A stretch of DNA of 64,000 bases from Paenibacillus sp. FSL R7-0345 (GTDB taxonomy: Bacteria; Bacillota; Bacilli; Paenibacillales; Paenibacillaceae), in assembly GCF_038595055.1 (NCBI RefSeq), contig NZ_CP152002.1:2772501-2836500 (forward strand). Reading direction: 5' to 3'. Shown in pieces: positions 1-7,403 of the stretch (position 1 is its first letter; each line of letters starts with the position of its first letter). A program made the translations under genes and the position numbers. The notes under the pieces are model-generated. The model had not been told where the DNA came from, made no database searches, and saw nothing but the letters and a program-made list of their open reading frames with translations.

Positions 1-62
1 TGATCTGATAGGCCGGCAGTATAAGCCGGGCTGAACCTGCAGCTATGCATCAGCACAGGCAT

Positions 63-857
63 TTACTTCGGCAGCTTGGCTTCAGCCTGGCGCAGGGCAG
101 CAGTGATCTTCTGCTCCAATACATAGTGCTGCTGCAGCAAGGTGCGGATTTCCGTCATTCTGGCACAGGAAACCTTCATGGCTGCCGCAGCGGTAACCGC
201 ATCTCCGGCCTTTACTGCAGCCTTGTATCGCTTGTCCGCATCTGAACGGCCCGTCTGGATTTCACTCAGCTGCTTGTTCCCGGCAGTAAGCTGCTTTCTC
301 AAACCGGACACGGGTGACAAGGCATCCTTGGCAGGCTTGTTCTTCGCGGCAGCGGCAGATTTGGCTGCAGTAAGTGCAATATTCTTCGTCTTAATCTCGG
401 CTTTGGCTGCAGTTGCCGCCGTCTTTAATTTATTGCGCTTCAAATCCAGCGCAGCAGCAGATTGCAGACTGCCCGCTTTGCGTGCTGCGGTTGCCTGCTT
501 GCCGAGCGCAGAATATTGCTCCAGCAGGGCAGCATGCTTCTTCTTCGTAGCCTCAGCTTCCGTCTTCAGGCGGCTCAGCTGGCTCTGGTCGGTTGCCTGA
601 AGTCTTGCATTAATGGCGGCAAGATCGCTGGTGTTCTGCTTACGGAGCTCCTGATTGCGTTTGTTCTCTGTCTTAACGGATTCCTGGAGGCCAATGTAAC
701 TGCTGTACAGTCCGTTAATCTGCTCGAGCGCCTCATCCCAGTCCGAGGCTGCATCGACCCGGGGAGTATTGCCGGCCAGGAGGGCCAGGATCAGCAGCAG
801 ACCAGTGAATTTGCGGATTCTGTTCATCATTGCGGGGTTAGCCATATTACTACTCAT
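63..857 (-). CDS. Secreted alanine/lysine-rich coiled-coil protein
   Basis: A 264-residue protein of no recognised family. A hydrophobic signal segment (LLLILALLAGN) follows a short basic N-terminus and ends near a VDAA cleavage-like site. The rest is rich in Ala, Lys, Gln and Leu with heptad-like spacing, so it is probably an extracellular helical rod. The start at 857 follows GGAG with a 7-base gap. An upstream in-frame GTG at 887 would begin inside the leader hairpin and was not used. It is a single gene with its own promoter (964-992) and attenuator-like leader. A cell-surface or spore-associated role is inference only. Confidence 0.6.
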   Translation of the reverse strand: MSSNMANPAMMNRIRKFTGLLLILALLAGNTPRVDAASDWDEALEQINGLYSSYIGLQESVKTENKRNQELRKQNTSDLAAINARLQATDQSQLSRLKTEAEATKKKHAALLEQYSALGKQATAARKAGSLQSAAALDLKRNKLKTAATAAKAEIKTKNIALTAAKSAAAAKNKPAKDALSPVSGLRKQLTAGNKQLSEIQTGRSDADKRYKAAVKAGDAVTAAAAMKVSCARMTEIRTLLQQHYVLEQKITAALRQAEAKLPK

Positions 858-885
858 CTCCATTCTCCATGTTATTAGAACGCGC

Positions 886-945
886 AAAAAAGCACCCCCA
901 AGAAAGGCAATAATGCCTGTCCTGCGAGGTGCTTCACCCGCTCAA
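886..945 (-). promoter_or_regulatory. Attenuator-like leader hairpin with T tail
   Basis: Read on the minus strand, AAGCACC and GGTGCTT pair around an inner GGCA/TGCC hairpin, and the stem is followed at once by six T. It lies between the promoter at 964-992 and the start codon at 857, so transcription of the coiled-coil gene must pass an intrinsic-terminator-like structure. That fits attenuation, a riboswitch expression platform, or a short terminated RNA of about 65 nt. No known riboswitch consensus was recognised. Confidence 0.5.
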
Positions 946-963
946 CATGTGTAATTTATTCTC

Positions 964-992
964 AGTATAGCTTGAATGAACTGGAAAGTCAA
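964..992 (-). promoter_or_regulatory. Sigma-A promoter for the coiled-coil gene
   Basis: On the minus strand TTGACT (987-992) and TATACT (964-969) are separated by exactly 17 bp. This is the closest match to the housekeeping consensus in the window. It fires toward the leader hairpin at 886-945. Confidence 0.75.
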
Positions 993-1049
993 GGGATAAA
1001 AGAACATTAGTTCGCTGAATGAAATGAAATGAAACGGCAGGAGGAGCAA

Positions 1050-1916
1050 ATGAACCAGATACAAACAGATACAAAGGATAGAATCGCCTTAATAACAGGA
1101 ACATCGAGCGGCTTCGGGCTGTTGACGGCGCTTAAGCTGGCAGAGCAGGGATATCAGGTAGTTGCTGCTATGCGCGATCTGCAGCGCAAGGACGAGCTGG
1201 TCCGCCAGGCGGAAGAAGCAGGTATATCCTCAAAAATTCACCTAATGACAATGGATGTCACTCATTCCGGGTCCATAGCAGCGGCTCTTTCGGCAATTGT
1301 TGACCGCTTCGGTACGATTGATGTACTGGTGAATAATGCGGGCTTTGCCGTCGGCGGCTTCGTGGAGGAAGTCAGCATGGAGGAGTGGCGGCGGCAGATG
1401 GACACCAATTTTTTCGGACTGATCGAGGTTACCAAGGCTGTTCTGCCGGTTATGCGCAGCCAAAAGGCGGGAACCATCATCAATGTCAGCAGTGTCAGCG
1501 GGCTGTTCGGCTTTCCGGGATATGGTCCTTATGCCGCATCCAAGTTCGCGGTAGAGGGCTTCAGCGAGAGCCTGCGCCAGGAGCTGCTGCCTTTTGGAAT
1601 CAAGGTTATACTGGTCGAGCCGGGCTCCTTCCGCACACCGATCTGGGGTAAAGGGATGGACGGCTTCCAGAGCAGTGAAGCTTCACCTTACAAAAAACAG
1701 CTCGATGAGGTGCTGCGCTACTCCCGGCGGACTGCGGAAACGGCGCCGGACCCCCGGCAGGTGGCCGAACTGATCGGGCGGCTCGTGAATAAGCGGAACC
1801 CTAAGCTGCGCCACCCTGTCGGCAAAGGCATCCAGAGTCTGATTATCGGCAAGATGCTGCTGCCCTGGAAGATGCTTGAACGCATCATCGCCAAATCTCT
1901 GTCAGGGCTGAAATAG
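1050..1916 (+). CDS. SDR-family NAD(P)-dependent oxidoreductase
   Basis: Classical short-chain dehydrogenase of 288 residues. The N-terminal Rossmann glycine motif is TGTSSGFG, followed by the NNAG motif, the catalytic serine in INVSSVSG and the YGPYAASKFA segment with the YxxxK catalytic pair. The substrate is unknown. The C-terminal extension (SPYKKQLDEV, NPKLRHPVGKG) resembles the SDR group that acts on hydrophobic ketones or steroids. The start at 1050 follows AGGAGGAG by a few bases; an in-frame ATG at 1029 lacks a ribosome site. It is monocistronic and ends 60 bp before the two-component operon. Confidence 0.85.
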   Translation: MNQIQTDTKDRIALITGTSSGFGLLTALKLAEQGYQVVAAMRDLQRKDELVRQAEEAGISSKIHLMTMDVTHSGSIAAALSAIVDRFGTIDVLVNNAGFAVGGFVEEVSMEEWRRQMDTNFFGLIEVTKAVLPVMRSQKAGTIINVSSVSGLFGFPGYGPYAASKFAVEGFSESLRQELLPFGIKVILVEPGSFRTPIWGKGMDGFQSSEASPYKKQLDEVLRYSRRTAETAPDPRQVAELIGRLVNKRNPKLRHPVGKGIQSLIIGKMLLPWKMLERIIAKSLSGLK

Positions 1917-1975
1917 AATCGTACATCTCTGCAGGACGGACAGCAGGAAACCATAGTTAGAGGGAAGTGTGTTAC

Positions 1976-2653
1976 TTGAACAGAAAAGTATTATACATTG
2001 AAGATAATTTGAAAATAGGCAGCTGGGTTAAGGAAGAGTTGGAACAACGGGGGTTCACGGTTCAGTGGCTGCAGTCCGGTGAAGGAGCTGAACAAGAGGT
2101 AAACCGGCATGAAATCGTTATTTTGGACATCATGTTACCTGGCTTGGACGGATTTACTGTGGGAAGACGGTTAAAAAGGGCAGCTCCTGCTGTTCCGATT
2201 CTCCTGCTGTCTGCCCGGACATCGGTAAATGATAAGGTAGACGGTTTGCAATTCGCTGATGATTATTTAACGAAGCCGTTCCATACGGATGAATTAGTGG
2301 CGAGAATGGAAGTATTAATCCGCCGGAGGAGCGGGACATATCCCGGGCGTATTTTACTGGGAACTCATATCGAAGTAGACCAGCAGGCGCAAACGGTATA
2401 TGACAAGCGTACAGGAGATGAAATACTTTTAACAGGTAAGCAGCATCAAATCCTGATGTACTTCTTGCGCCACCCTAACCAGGTGCTGCCGAAGGAACAG
2501 ATTTATGAAGCCGTCTGGGAGGAAGCTTATATAACAGGTGATAAAACTTTGATGGTACATATCCGCAGACTGCGTCAAAAGCTGGAACGTAACCCGGATG
2601 CTCCGGAGATTATCGAAACATTAAAGGGGATAGGCTACCGGGTGAAGCTATGA
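1976..2653 (+). CDS. OmpR/PhoB-family response regulator
   Basis: A 225-residue two-component regulator. The receiver domain occupies residues 1-115, with the acidic pair near E9-D10, the phospho-acceptor D51 in ILDIMLPGLDG and the conserved Lys in TKPF. A C-terminal winged-helix DNA-binding domain follows and ends with the MVHIRRLRQKLE recognition region and GIGYRVKL. The TTG at 1976 sits 10 bases after GAGGGA; a GTG at 1967 is too close to the ribosome site. The stop overlaps the kinase start by 4 bp, so the pair is translationally coupled. The 11-bp repeats at 3654-3681 are a candidate target. Confidence 0.85.
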   Translation: MNRKVLYIEDNLKIGSWVKEELEQRGFTVQWLQSGEGAEQEVNRHEIVILDIMLPGLDGFTVGRRLKRAAPAVPILLLSARTSVNDKVDGLQFADDYLTKPFHTDELVARMEVLIRRRSGTYPGRILLGTHIEVDQQAQTVYDKRTGDEILLTGKQHQILMYFLRHPNQVLPKEQIYEAVWEEAYITGDKTLMVHIRRLRQKLERNPDAPEIIETLKGIGYRVKL

Positions 2654-3657
2654 AACAGGGCAGATCACTATTCCGCCGTTACTTAAAAGTACATTTTCTG
2701 TTTATCTTTTTTCCTCCTCTAATAATGCTTCTTTTTTCTGCGTTTGTCGGGTTTACTGTTAATGAAGTAAATCTGGATACGATAAATCCTTTTTTCGTTA
2801 CACTTTTTTTGTTCAGTTTTATTATGGTTGCCTTTGTTATAATATCCTGGCTGTTCTTCCTGCGGCTCCGCAAACGTCTGATCAGTCTGCAGGAAGTCAT
2901 GACATTTTCTGCTGATCATAACACCTTCCCTGAACCTGTACCTGTTCATAGTGACCGTATGGATGAAATAGACCAGTTAGGACTTTCTTTCAATTGGATG
3001 ATTCAGCAGCTTGAAGACAGCCGTAAGCGGGAATACGAAGAGGAGTTATTAAGGCATCAGCTCATCGCGAATTTATCGCACGACCTGCGGACGCCGCTTA
3101 CCATTTTGAGAGGACATATCAACAGATTACATAAAGAATCCATATGTCCGGAAGGGCAAGACTCATTAACAGAGATGGACCATACGATTACAAGAACCGG
3201 AGATTTGATGGAGGATTTATTTTCCTATACATTGCTTACCTCGGGAAAAGATCCTTTTGTGCCCGTTTCAACAGATATAGCCCGTCTGGTAAGAGCAGCT
3301 GTTGCCGCCTGGTATCCTGTATTCGAAGAGCAAGACATTCAGATCGATGCCGAACTGCCGGCTGATCATACTTTTTATTGGGACGCAGATCCTAAATGGC
3401 TGACCCGGGTTCTTGATAATTTGTTTCAGAATATAATCCGGCATGCAGCAGAGGGGAAATATGTAAACATCGTGGTTGATGTGGAAAATGAACAGATCAT
3501 TCTTGCGGACAAAGGCCCGGGTATGGATAACTCCTCATATGAGGGTGGAGCGGGGATTGGCTTATCGGCTGCACATTATATGCTGCAAAAAATGAAGCTG
3601 AAAGCTGACTTTACATCAGATACAATTGGCACAAGAGTAGCAGTTGGCAGAGCTTAA
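2650..3657 (+). CDS. Two-transmembrane sensor histidine kinase
   Basis: Membrane sensor kinase of 335 residues paired with the upstream regulator through an ATGA overlap. Two membrane helices (about residues 13-35 and 47-70) are separated by a very short external loop, so it is an intramembrane-sensing type and may read membrane or envelope stress through a partner. A HAMP-like stretch leads to the H-box LSHDLRTPLT with the phosphorylated His at 144. The N-box (LFQNIIRHA) and glycine boxes (DKGPGMD, GIGLSAA) are intact. The layout recalls antibiotic-sensing BceS-like kinases, but no BceAB transporter lies next to it. Confidence 0.82.
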   Translation: MKQGRSLFRRYLKVHFLFIFFPPLIMLLFSAFVGFTVNEVNLDTINPFFVTLFLFSFIMVAFVIISWLFFLRLRKRLISLQEVMTFSADHNTFPEPVPVHSDRMDEIDQLGLSFNWMIQQLEDSRKREYEEELLRHQLIANLSHDLRTPLTILRGHINRLHKESICPEGQDSLTEMDHTITRTGDLMEDLFSYTLLTSGKDPFVPVSTDIARLVRAAVAAWYPVFEEQDIQIDAELPADHTFYWDADPKWLTRVLDNLFQNIIRHAAEGKYVNIVVDVENEQIILADKGPGMDNSSYEGGAGIGLSAAHYMLQKMKLKADFTSDTIGTRVAVGRA

Positions 3658-3681
3658 CCTAAAAGTAACCTAAAATTAAAC
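3654..3681 (+). repeat. Three 11-bp-phased repeats, probable regulator-binding site
   Basis: TTAACC (3654), GTAACC (3665) and TTAAAC (3676) recur with an exact 11-bp period. Tandem hexamers spaced one helical turn apart are the usual target of OmpR/PhoB-type regulators. The array overlaps the kinase stop codon and lies 32 bp upstream of a consensus -10 (TATAAT, 3714-3719) that has no good -35, as expected for an activator-dependent promoter. The neighbouring regulator at 1976 is the obvious candidate; that link is inference. Confidence 0.55.
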
Positions 3682-3713
3682 AGGCTGATACCCGTGATGT
3701 AACTTTGTCTCTT

Positions 3714-3719
3714 TATAAT
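3714..3719 (+). promoter_or_regulatory. -10 box upstream of the DUF4265-like gene
   Basis: A perfect TATAAT, with no recognisable -35 at the 17-bp position. It lies downstream of the repeat array at 3654-3681 and upstream of the strong ribosome site at 3735-3742. Confidence 0.5.
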
Positions 3720-3734
3720 GAGAACCATAGCCGG

Positions 3735-3776
3735 AAGGAGGTATTAAGCTTGCTGCCGCAGGCAGCGGTCCGATGA
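3735..3776 (+). promoter_or_regulatory. Ribosome site, 8-codon mini-ORF and hairpin ahead of the DUF4265-like gene
   Basis: AAGGAGGT (3735-3742) is ideally placed for the TTG at 3750, which opens an eight-codon reading frame (MLPQAAVR). Its TGA stop (3774) overlaps the ATG of the next gene (3773). A perfect GCTGCC/GGCAGC hairpin (3752-3766) lies inside the mini-ORF. The main gene has no ribosome site of its own at normal distance, so it is probably translated by coupling to this peptide. Confidence 0.5.
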
Positions 3777-4255
3777 GCGTCCTCATTGCCAAACCAGACA
3801 AGTTTGAATACAATGAAGATTCACGGATTTTGCTAAGAGAATTGAGGTGTATTATGCCGGAAACAGTAGGGCTGCATATCTGTTTTGATGAGTCAGGGCG
3901 TGAAATTGAGGTGCTGGATGTGATTCCAGTGGCGAACGATAAATACAGAATCGAAGAAACACCGATTTTTTACCCGGGCATTACGCTTGGAGATATTATC
4001 CGGGTGAAAAAGAAGCAAGGTATATCCTATTACGTGGAGACGGTCCAAAAATCCGCATACGAAAGATTCGCCTGGCTGCTCAGCAAGGAAGCGGCGTCCT
4101 CACCGGAAATCACTGCCCTGAAGCGGGTTGTCGAAGAGAACGGCGGCAGGTATGAGCAGATCTTCGGCGGTTTTCTTGTGATACATATGAGCAGCAGCGC
4201 GGCAGTTGATGTGGAAGCTGAAATGACGCGGATTTTGGCCAAATTTGAACTCTAG
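3773..4255 (+). CDS. DUF4265-like protein
   Basis: Cytoplasmic 160-residue protein without signal peptide or membrane segment. The central stretch (PVANDKYRIEETP, FYPGITLGDII, YYVETVQKS) resembles the DUF4265 family, whose function is unknown. The C-terminal half (residues 90-160) is alpha/beta. It starts at the ATG overlapping the mini-ORF stop at 3774. Signal peptidase follows after 52 bp with its own ribosome site, possibly in the same transcript. The 11-bp repeats upstream suggest control by the adjacent two-component system. Confidence 0.6.
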   Translation: MSVLIAKPDKFEYNEDSRILLRELRCIMPETVGLHICFDESGREIEVLDVIPVANDKYRIEETPIFYPGITLGDIIRVKKKQGISYYVETVQKSAYERFAWLLSKEAASSPEITALKRVVEENGGRYEQIFGGFLVIHMSSSAAVDVEAEMTRILAKFEL

Positions 4256-4307
4256 CTCTAATTCCAATTCCAATTACTAATTCAAATCGGACAAACGGGG
4301 TGCCAAC

Positions 4308-4805
4308 ATGAAAAAAATTCTGAAGCAGTGGCTGCCAAGTATTGCGCTGGGTATAATCCTGTCCCTATTTATCCGTTCCTATGTTGCCGAAGCAATGAGA
4401 GTCCCGACCGATTCCATGGTTCCGACGATTGAAGTCAATGACAGGCTGTTTGTGGAAAAAATGCTTTGGATGACCAAGCTTGCGCATGGTGATATCGTTG
4501 TTTTCTACCCGCCGGTACCCGGCGAGGAAGGGAAACGTTATGTAAAACGGCTGATCGGACTGCCGGGTGATACGATTGAGATCAAAGACGGGGCACTTTA
4601 CCGGAACGGCAGCCAGATCGATGAGCCGTATCTGAAGGAAACGATGACCTATACCTTCGGACCGGTTACCGTGCCGGAAGAGCATTATTTCTTCCTTGGC
4701 GACAACCGGAATGTCAGCTATGATGCCCATTTGTGGCCAACTCCGTTTGTCGCCAAGGATCATCTGGTCGGCAAGGTGCTTGCCGATGTAAACGACTTAT
4801 TTTAG
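4308..4805 (+). CDS. lepB: Signal peptidase I
   Basis: Type I signal peptidase that cleaves signal peptides from secreted pre-proteins at the outer face of the membrane. The 165 residues are the usual size for Bacillales SipS/SipW-type enzymes. One N-terminal membrane anchor (residues 8-27) precedes the catalytic serine S36 in PTDSMVPTI. The general-base lysine K80 lies in YVKRLIGLPGD, and the conserved GDNR box is near residue 132. The protein is complete. GGGGTG upstream supports the ATG at 4308. The reading end is only 28 bp from the convergent Dabb gene, with no clear terminator between. Confidence 0.92.
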   Translation: MKKILKQWLPSIALGIILSLFIRSYVAEAMRVPTDSMVPTIEVNDRLFVEKMLWMTKLAHGDIVVFYPPVPGEEGKRYVKRLIGLPGDTIEIKDGALYRNGSQIDEPYLKETMTYTFGPVTVPEEHYFFLGDNRNVSYDAHLWPTPFVAKDHLVGKVLADVNDLF

Positions 4806-4832
4806 AGCAGCTGTCCGCCGAACTGCGCGGAA

Positions 4833-5138
4833 TCAGCCATGTACCGGATAATCTACAACTACAACACTTTCAATAATCCCCTCAAGCATTGCCACAAAAT
4901 TCTGATGGGCCGGATGCGGCCCATATGCGCGCAGGGCTTCCTGATCTGTAAAGGTCACGCGGAGCCCCAGCGTATAGCCATGGATATTCTCCGTTTCTTC
5001 GGTCACATTCACTCCTGCGGTTAAACCGGTTATTCCAGGTATTTGCTCCTTCAGATTCAAAAGCGTCTCTACCAGCTGCTGCTCCTGCTCAGGCTTATAG
5101 CTGCTGTTAAACTTAAACACTACCAAATGCTCGAACAT
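4833..5138 (-). CDS. Dabb (stress-responsive alpha/beta barrel) family protein
   Basis: A 101-residue protein with the Dabb fold: an MFEHLVVFKF opening strand, a helix of charged residues, a GLRVTFTD strand and the family HPAHQNF motif before the last helix. Members are small dimeric barrels, some stress-induced and some cyclases or decarboxylases; the substrate here is unknown. The ATG at 5138 follows AAGGAGG; the in-frame start at 5156 lies inside that ribosome site. A perfect 14-bp palindrome sits just upstream of its -10 box, so a dedicated repressor is likely. Confidence 0.8.
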   Translation of the reverse strand: MFEHLVVFKFNSSYKPEQEQQLVETLLNLKEQIPGITGLTAGVNVTEETENIHGYTLGLRVTFTDQEALRAYGPHPAHQNFVAMLEGIIESVVVVDYPVHG

Positions 5139-5171
5139 AACAAACCTCCTTAACAATATGAGCTGGAATTG

Positions 5172-5197
5172 ATTATACTATTGATTTGCATGCAAAT
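5172..5197 (-). promoter_or_regulatory. -10 box and 14-bp palindromic operator of the Dabb gene
   Basis: On the minus strand TATAAT (5172-5177) lies downstream of the perfect palindrome ATTTGCATGCAAAT (5184-5197), which covers the spacer and -35 region. A symmetric site in that place is typical of a MarR- or TetR-like repressor operator. The regulator is not identifiable here. Confidence 0.55.
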
Positions 5198-5311
5198 GAT
5201 AGGAAGGAAAGAAGTCTTTCTGCAGTAACCATTACATTTATGGAAAAAAGCGCGGCTAAAGTCGGGTTACATTTGACCTAGGCCGGACAGCTGAATGCGA
5301 CTTTAACCATA

Positions 5312-5340
5312 TTGTTACCGGGAGGGCATTTGGCTATGAT
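5312..5340 (+). promoter_or_regulatory. Sigma-A promoter for the HD-GYP gene
   Basis: TTGTTA (5312-5317), a 17-bp spacer and TATGAT (5335-5340) lie about 50 bp upstream of the TTG start at 5389. Confidence 0.6.
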
Positions 5341-5388
5341 CAAAGAATATAAGGTTTAATTATTTGCAATTTGAAGGAGTGCTGCAAC

Positions 5389-6417
5389 TTGAAGGTTCAT
5401 GTCACAGATCTTAAACCAGGTGACCGTCTCATGACTGACACTTTCAATAGTGTAGGCTTGCATATATTACCGGGCGGAACGGTAGTCCGCCGTGAAGAGA
5501 TATCCTTGCTGATCAGACACCGGCTCGACTATGTGTCCATTCAAGTCCGTCAGCTGGCGGGAGGCGCTGAGGAGCAGAGCCATGGGCTGCATAATGAATT
5601 CGACCAGGTCATCATGAATTACGAGGCGACCTTTCTTGAGGCGTTATCCCAGGGATGCTTCACCCCGGCGCTGGTGGATGCTACGCTGCAGCCGCTGCTC
5701 GCGACTCTGGATAAGCAAAAGGACGTTGTTTCGCTGCTGCTGCTGCTTGACCGTGAAGATATTGATACGTATCAGCACTCCCTTCAAGTGGGGCTGCTGT
5801 CTTACTATATTGCCACATGGCTTGGTCATTCGAAAGAGGAGTGCTACCGGATCAGCCGTGCCGGCTATCTGCATGATATCGGCAAAAGCCAGGTGCCTTT
5901 GTCTATCCTGAACAACCCGGGACTGCTGAGCGCAGAGGAGACAGATGAGCTGAAACGCCATACTGCCTATGGTTACGATATCATCCGCAGTTCGATGAAG
6001 GATGAAGACACAGCGCTTGTTGCACTGCAGCATCATTACTTTGAAGAAGCTGCGGGTTATCCGTCGGGTTTCTCCAGATCGGAAATTCATCCCTACACCG
6101 AAATTGTTACAGTTGCAGATCTATACATGAAGCTGACCACTTCAAGACTGAGCCGTCCCAAGCAGGGGCTGGTAAGCGTTCTGCGCCAGGTGCATGAATG
6201 GGGCTTCGGCAAGCTGAACGGGAACGTAGTCCAGGCGCTGACAGGTCATCTTTTACCGGGCTTTGTAGGCAAAACAGTGCAGCTAAGCAACGGGGAAACA
6301 GGCACCATTGTAATGAACAATGCTCTGGATATTTTTAAGCCGCTGATCAAAGTGAATGAAACGTACCGGGACCTGTCCCGCGAACGTAACTTAATGGTAG
6401 ATGAGGTTTTAGTATAA
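5389..6417 (+). CDS. HD-GYP-type domain protein, c-di-GMP phosphodiesterase candidate
   Basis: A 342-residue cytoplasmic protein. An N-terminal region (residues 1-75, VTDLKPGDRL and LRREEISLLIRHRL-like) precedes an HD domain with HDIGK at residues 162-166. That pattern is typical of HD-GYP enzymes, which hydrolyse cyclic di-GMP. The second signature is altered: where HHExxDGxGYP is usual it reads HHYFEEAAGYPSG, so activity or metal ligation may differ. The TTG at 5389 is 9 bases after GAAGGAG. It has its own promoter and is followed by a terminator. An alarmone synthetase and a diguanylate cyclase lie within 5 kb. Confidence 0.82.
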   Translation: MKVHVTDLKPGDRLMTDTFNSVGLHILPGGTVVRREEISLLIRHRLDYVSIQVRQLAGGAEEQSHGLHNEFDQVIMNYEATFLEALSQGCFTPALVDATLQPLLATLDKQKDVVSLLLLLDREDIDTYQHSLQVGLLSYYIATWLGHSKEECYRISRAGYLHDIGKSQVPLSILNNPGLLSAEETDELKRHTAYGYDIIRSSMKDEDTALVALQHHYFEEAAGYPSGFSRSEIHPYTEIVTVADLYMKLTTSRLSRPKQGLVSVLRQVHEWGFGKLNGNVVQALTGHLLPGFVGKTVQLSNGETGTIVMNNALDIFKPLIKVNETYRDLSRERNLMVDEVLV

Positions 6418-6445
6418 AGCAAGGCCAGTTCTACATTAATGTCCG

Positions 6446-6492
6446 AAAAAGTCACCCTTCAATCCCTGTGCGGGACGGGGGCGGCTTTTTTT
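6446..6492 (+). terminator. Intrinsic terminator after the HD-GYP gene
   Basis: AAAAAGTC.CCC pairs with GGGGCGGCTTTTT around an inner TCCC/GGGA hairpin and runs into seven T. Confidence 0.65.
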
Positions 6493-6507
6493 GCTTTATG
6501 GTTATAT

Positions 6508-6536
6508 TTGAATTCCTTAGGCTGACTGGCTATGAT
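6508..6536 (+). promoter_or_regulatory. Sigma-A promoter for the alarmone synthetase
   Basis: TTGAAT (6508-6513), a 17-bp spacer and TATGAT (6531-6536) lie about 50 bp before the start at 6586. No sigma-M or sigma-W consensus (AAC/CGT) was seen, although those factors control ywaC in Bacillus subtilis. Confidence 0.55.
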
Positions 6537-6585
6537 TAAAAGAGAACCTGCTAAACCTTTGGCAGCAGAAAGAGGAGAAATGAAG

Positions 6586-7323
6586 ATGAACGCTGGCAAC
6601 CAGATTGAGAATTTTAAACAGATCAAGTACGAACTGACCCGGTTTATGATGATTTACAAGTTTGCCCTGGAAGAAATAGAGACCAAAATTGAAATCCTGA
6701 AGCAGGAATTCCAGATGCTCCATGACTATAGCCCGATTGAACATACCAAGTCCCGCATCAAATCCCCGGAGAGTATCATGAACAAAATGCTCCGCAAAAA
6801 CAAACCGTTTTCGCTGGACGCAGTAAGATCAAGCATCAAGGATATCGCCGGACTGCGGATCACCTGCTCGTTCATTTCGGATATTTATCAGGTCAGCGAG
6901 ATGCTGCAGAAGCAGGACGACCTGAAGGTGCTGCAGGTTAAGGATTATATCAAAAATCCGAAGCCGAACGGTTACCAGAGTCTTCACCTGCTGGTGGAAG
7001 TGCCGGTATTCCTGTCGGACTGCACAGAGCTGGTATGCGTAGAGGTGCAGATCCGTACGATTGCCATGGACTTCTGGGCCAGCCTAGAACATAAAATTTT
7101 CTATAAATACAGCCAGTCTGTACCTGAGCACCTGACCCGTGAGCTGAAGAATGCGGCTATAAAAGCGAATGAGCTGGATCTGCAGATGGAACGCCTGCAC
7201 CGTGAGATTCAGGAAATCAAGGATGCCCAGGCCGAGGATGATTCCATTGAGTTCCAGCGGATCATGATTAATAACCAGCAATTCAATCTGCCGGCCGGTT
7301 TTATGAAGCTGCTGGGGGAATAA
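6586..7323 (+). CDS. sasA: Small alarmone synthetase, YwaC/RelP type
   Basis: Single-domain GTP pyrophosphokinase of 245 residues that makes (p)ppGpp from ATP and GTP/GDP. It follows YwaC/SasA of Bacillus closely rather than YjbM/RelQ: HSPIEHTKSR-like (SPIEHTKSRIKSPESI), DIAGLRITCSFISDIYQV, KNPKPNGYQSLHL and EVQIRTIAMDFWASLEHKI are all present. The synthetase residues in the RSLH/QSLH and QIRT segments are intact. It has no hydrolase, TGS or ACT domain. The ATG at 6586 is 8 bases after AGAGGAG; starts at 6532 and 6580 fit worse. It is about 35 residues longer than YwaC, mostly at the C-terminus. Confidence 0.9.
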   Translation: MNAGNQIENFKQIKYELTRFMMIYKFALEEIETKIEILKQEFQMLHDYSPIEHTKSRIKSPESIMNKMLRKNKPFSLDAVRSSIKDIAGLRITCSFISDIYQVSEMLQKQDDLKVLQVKDYIKNPKPNGYQSLHLLVEVPVFLSDCTELVCVEVQIRTIAMDFWASLEHKIFYKYSQSVPEHLTRELKNAAIKANELDLQMERLHREIQEIKDAQAEDDSIEFQRIMINNQQFNLPAGFMKLLGE

Positions 7324-7403
7324 TCACAGCCGGAATGAGCGGCAGCGTATAGCATGTATTTAAGCAGATGGCGGGTGCCATCAAAACTTAAAGGAGAGTG
7401 CAT

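Noticed and set aside
886..945. Known riboswitch class (c-di-GMP, purine, preQ1, guanidine, SAM)
   Set aside because: None of the conserved core sequences I know fits; only a terminator-like fold is supported.
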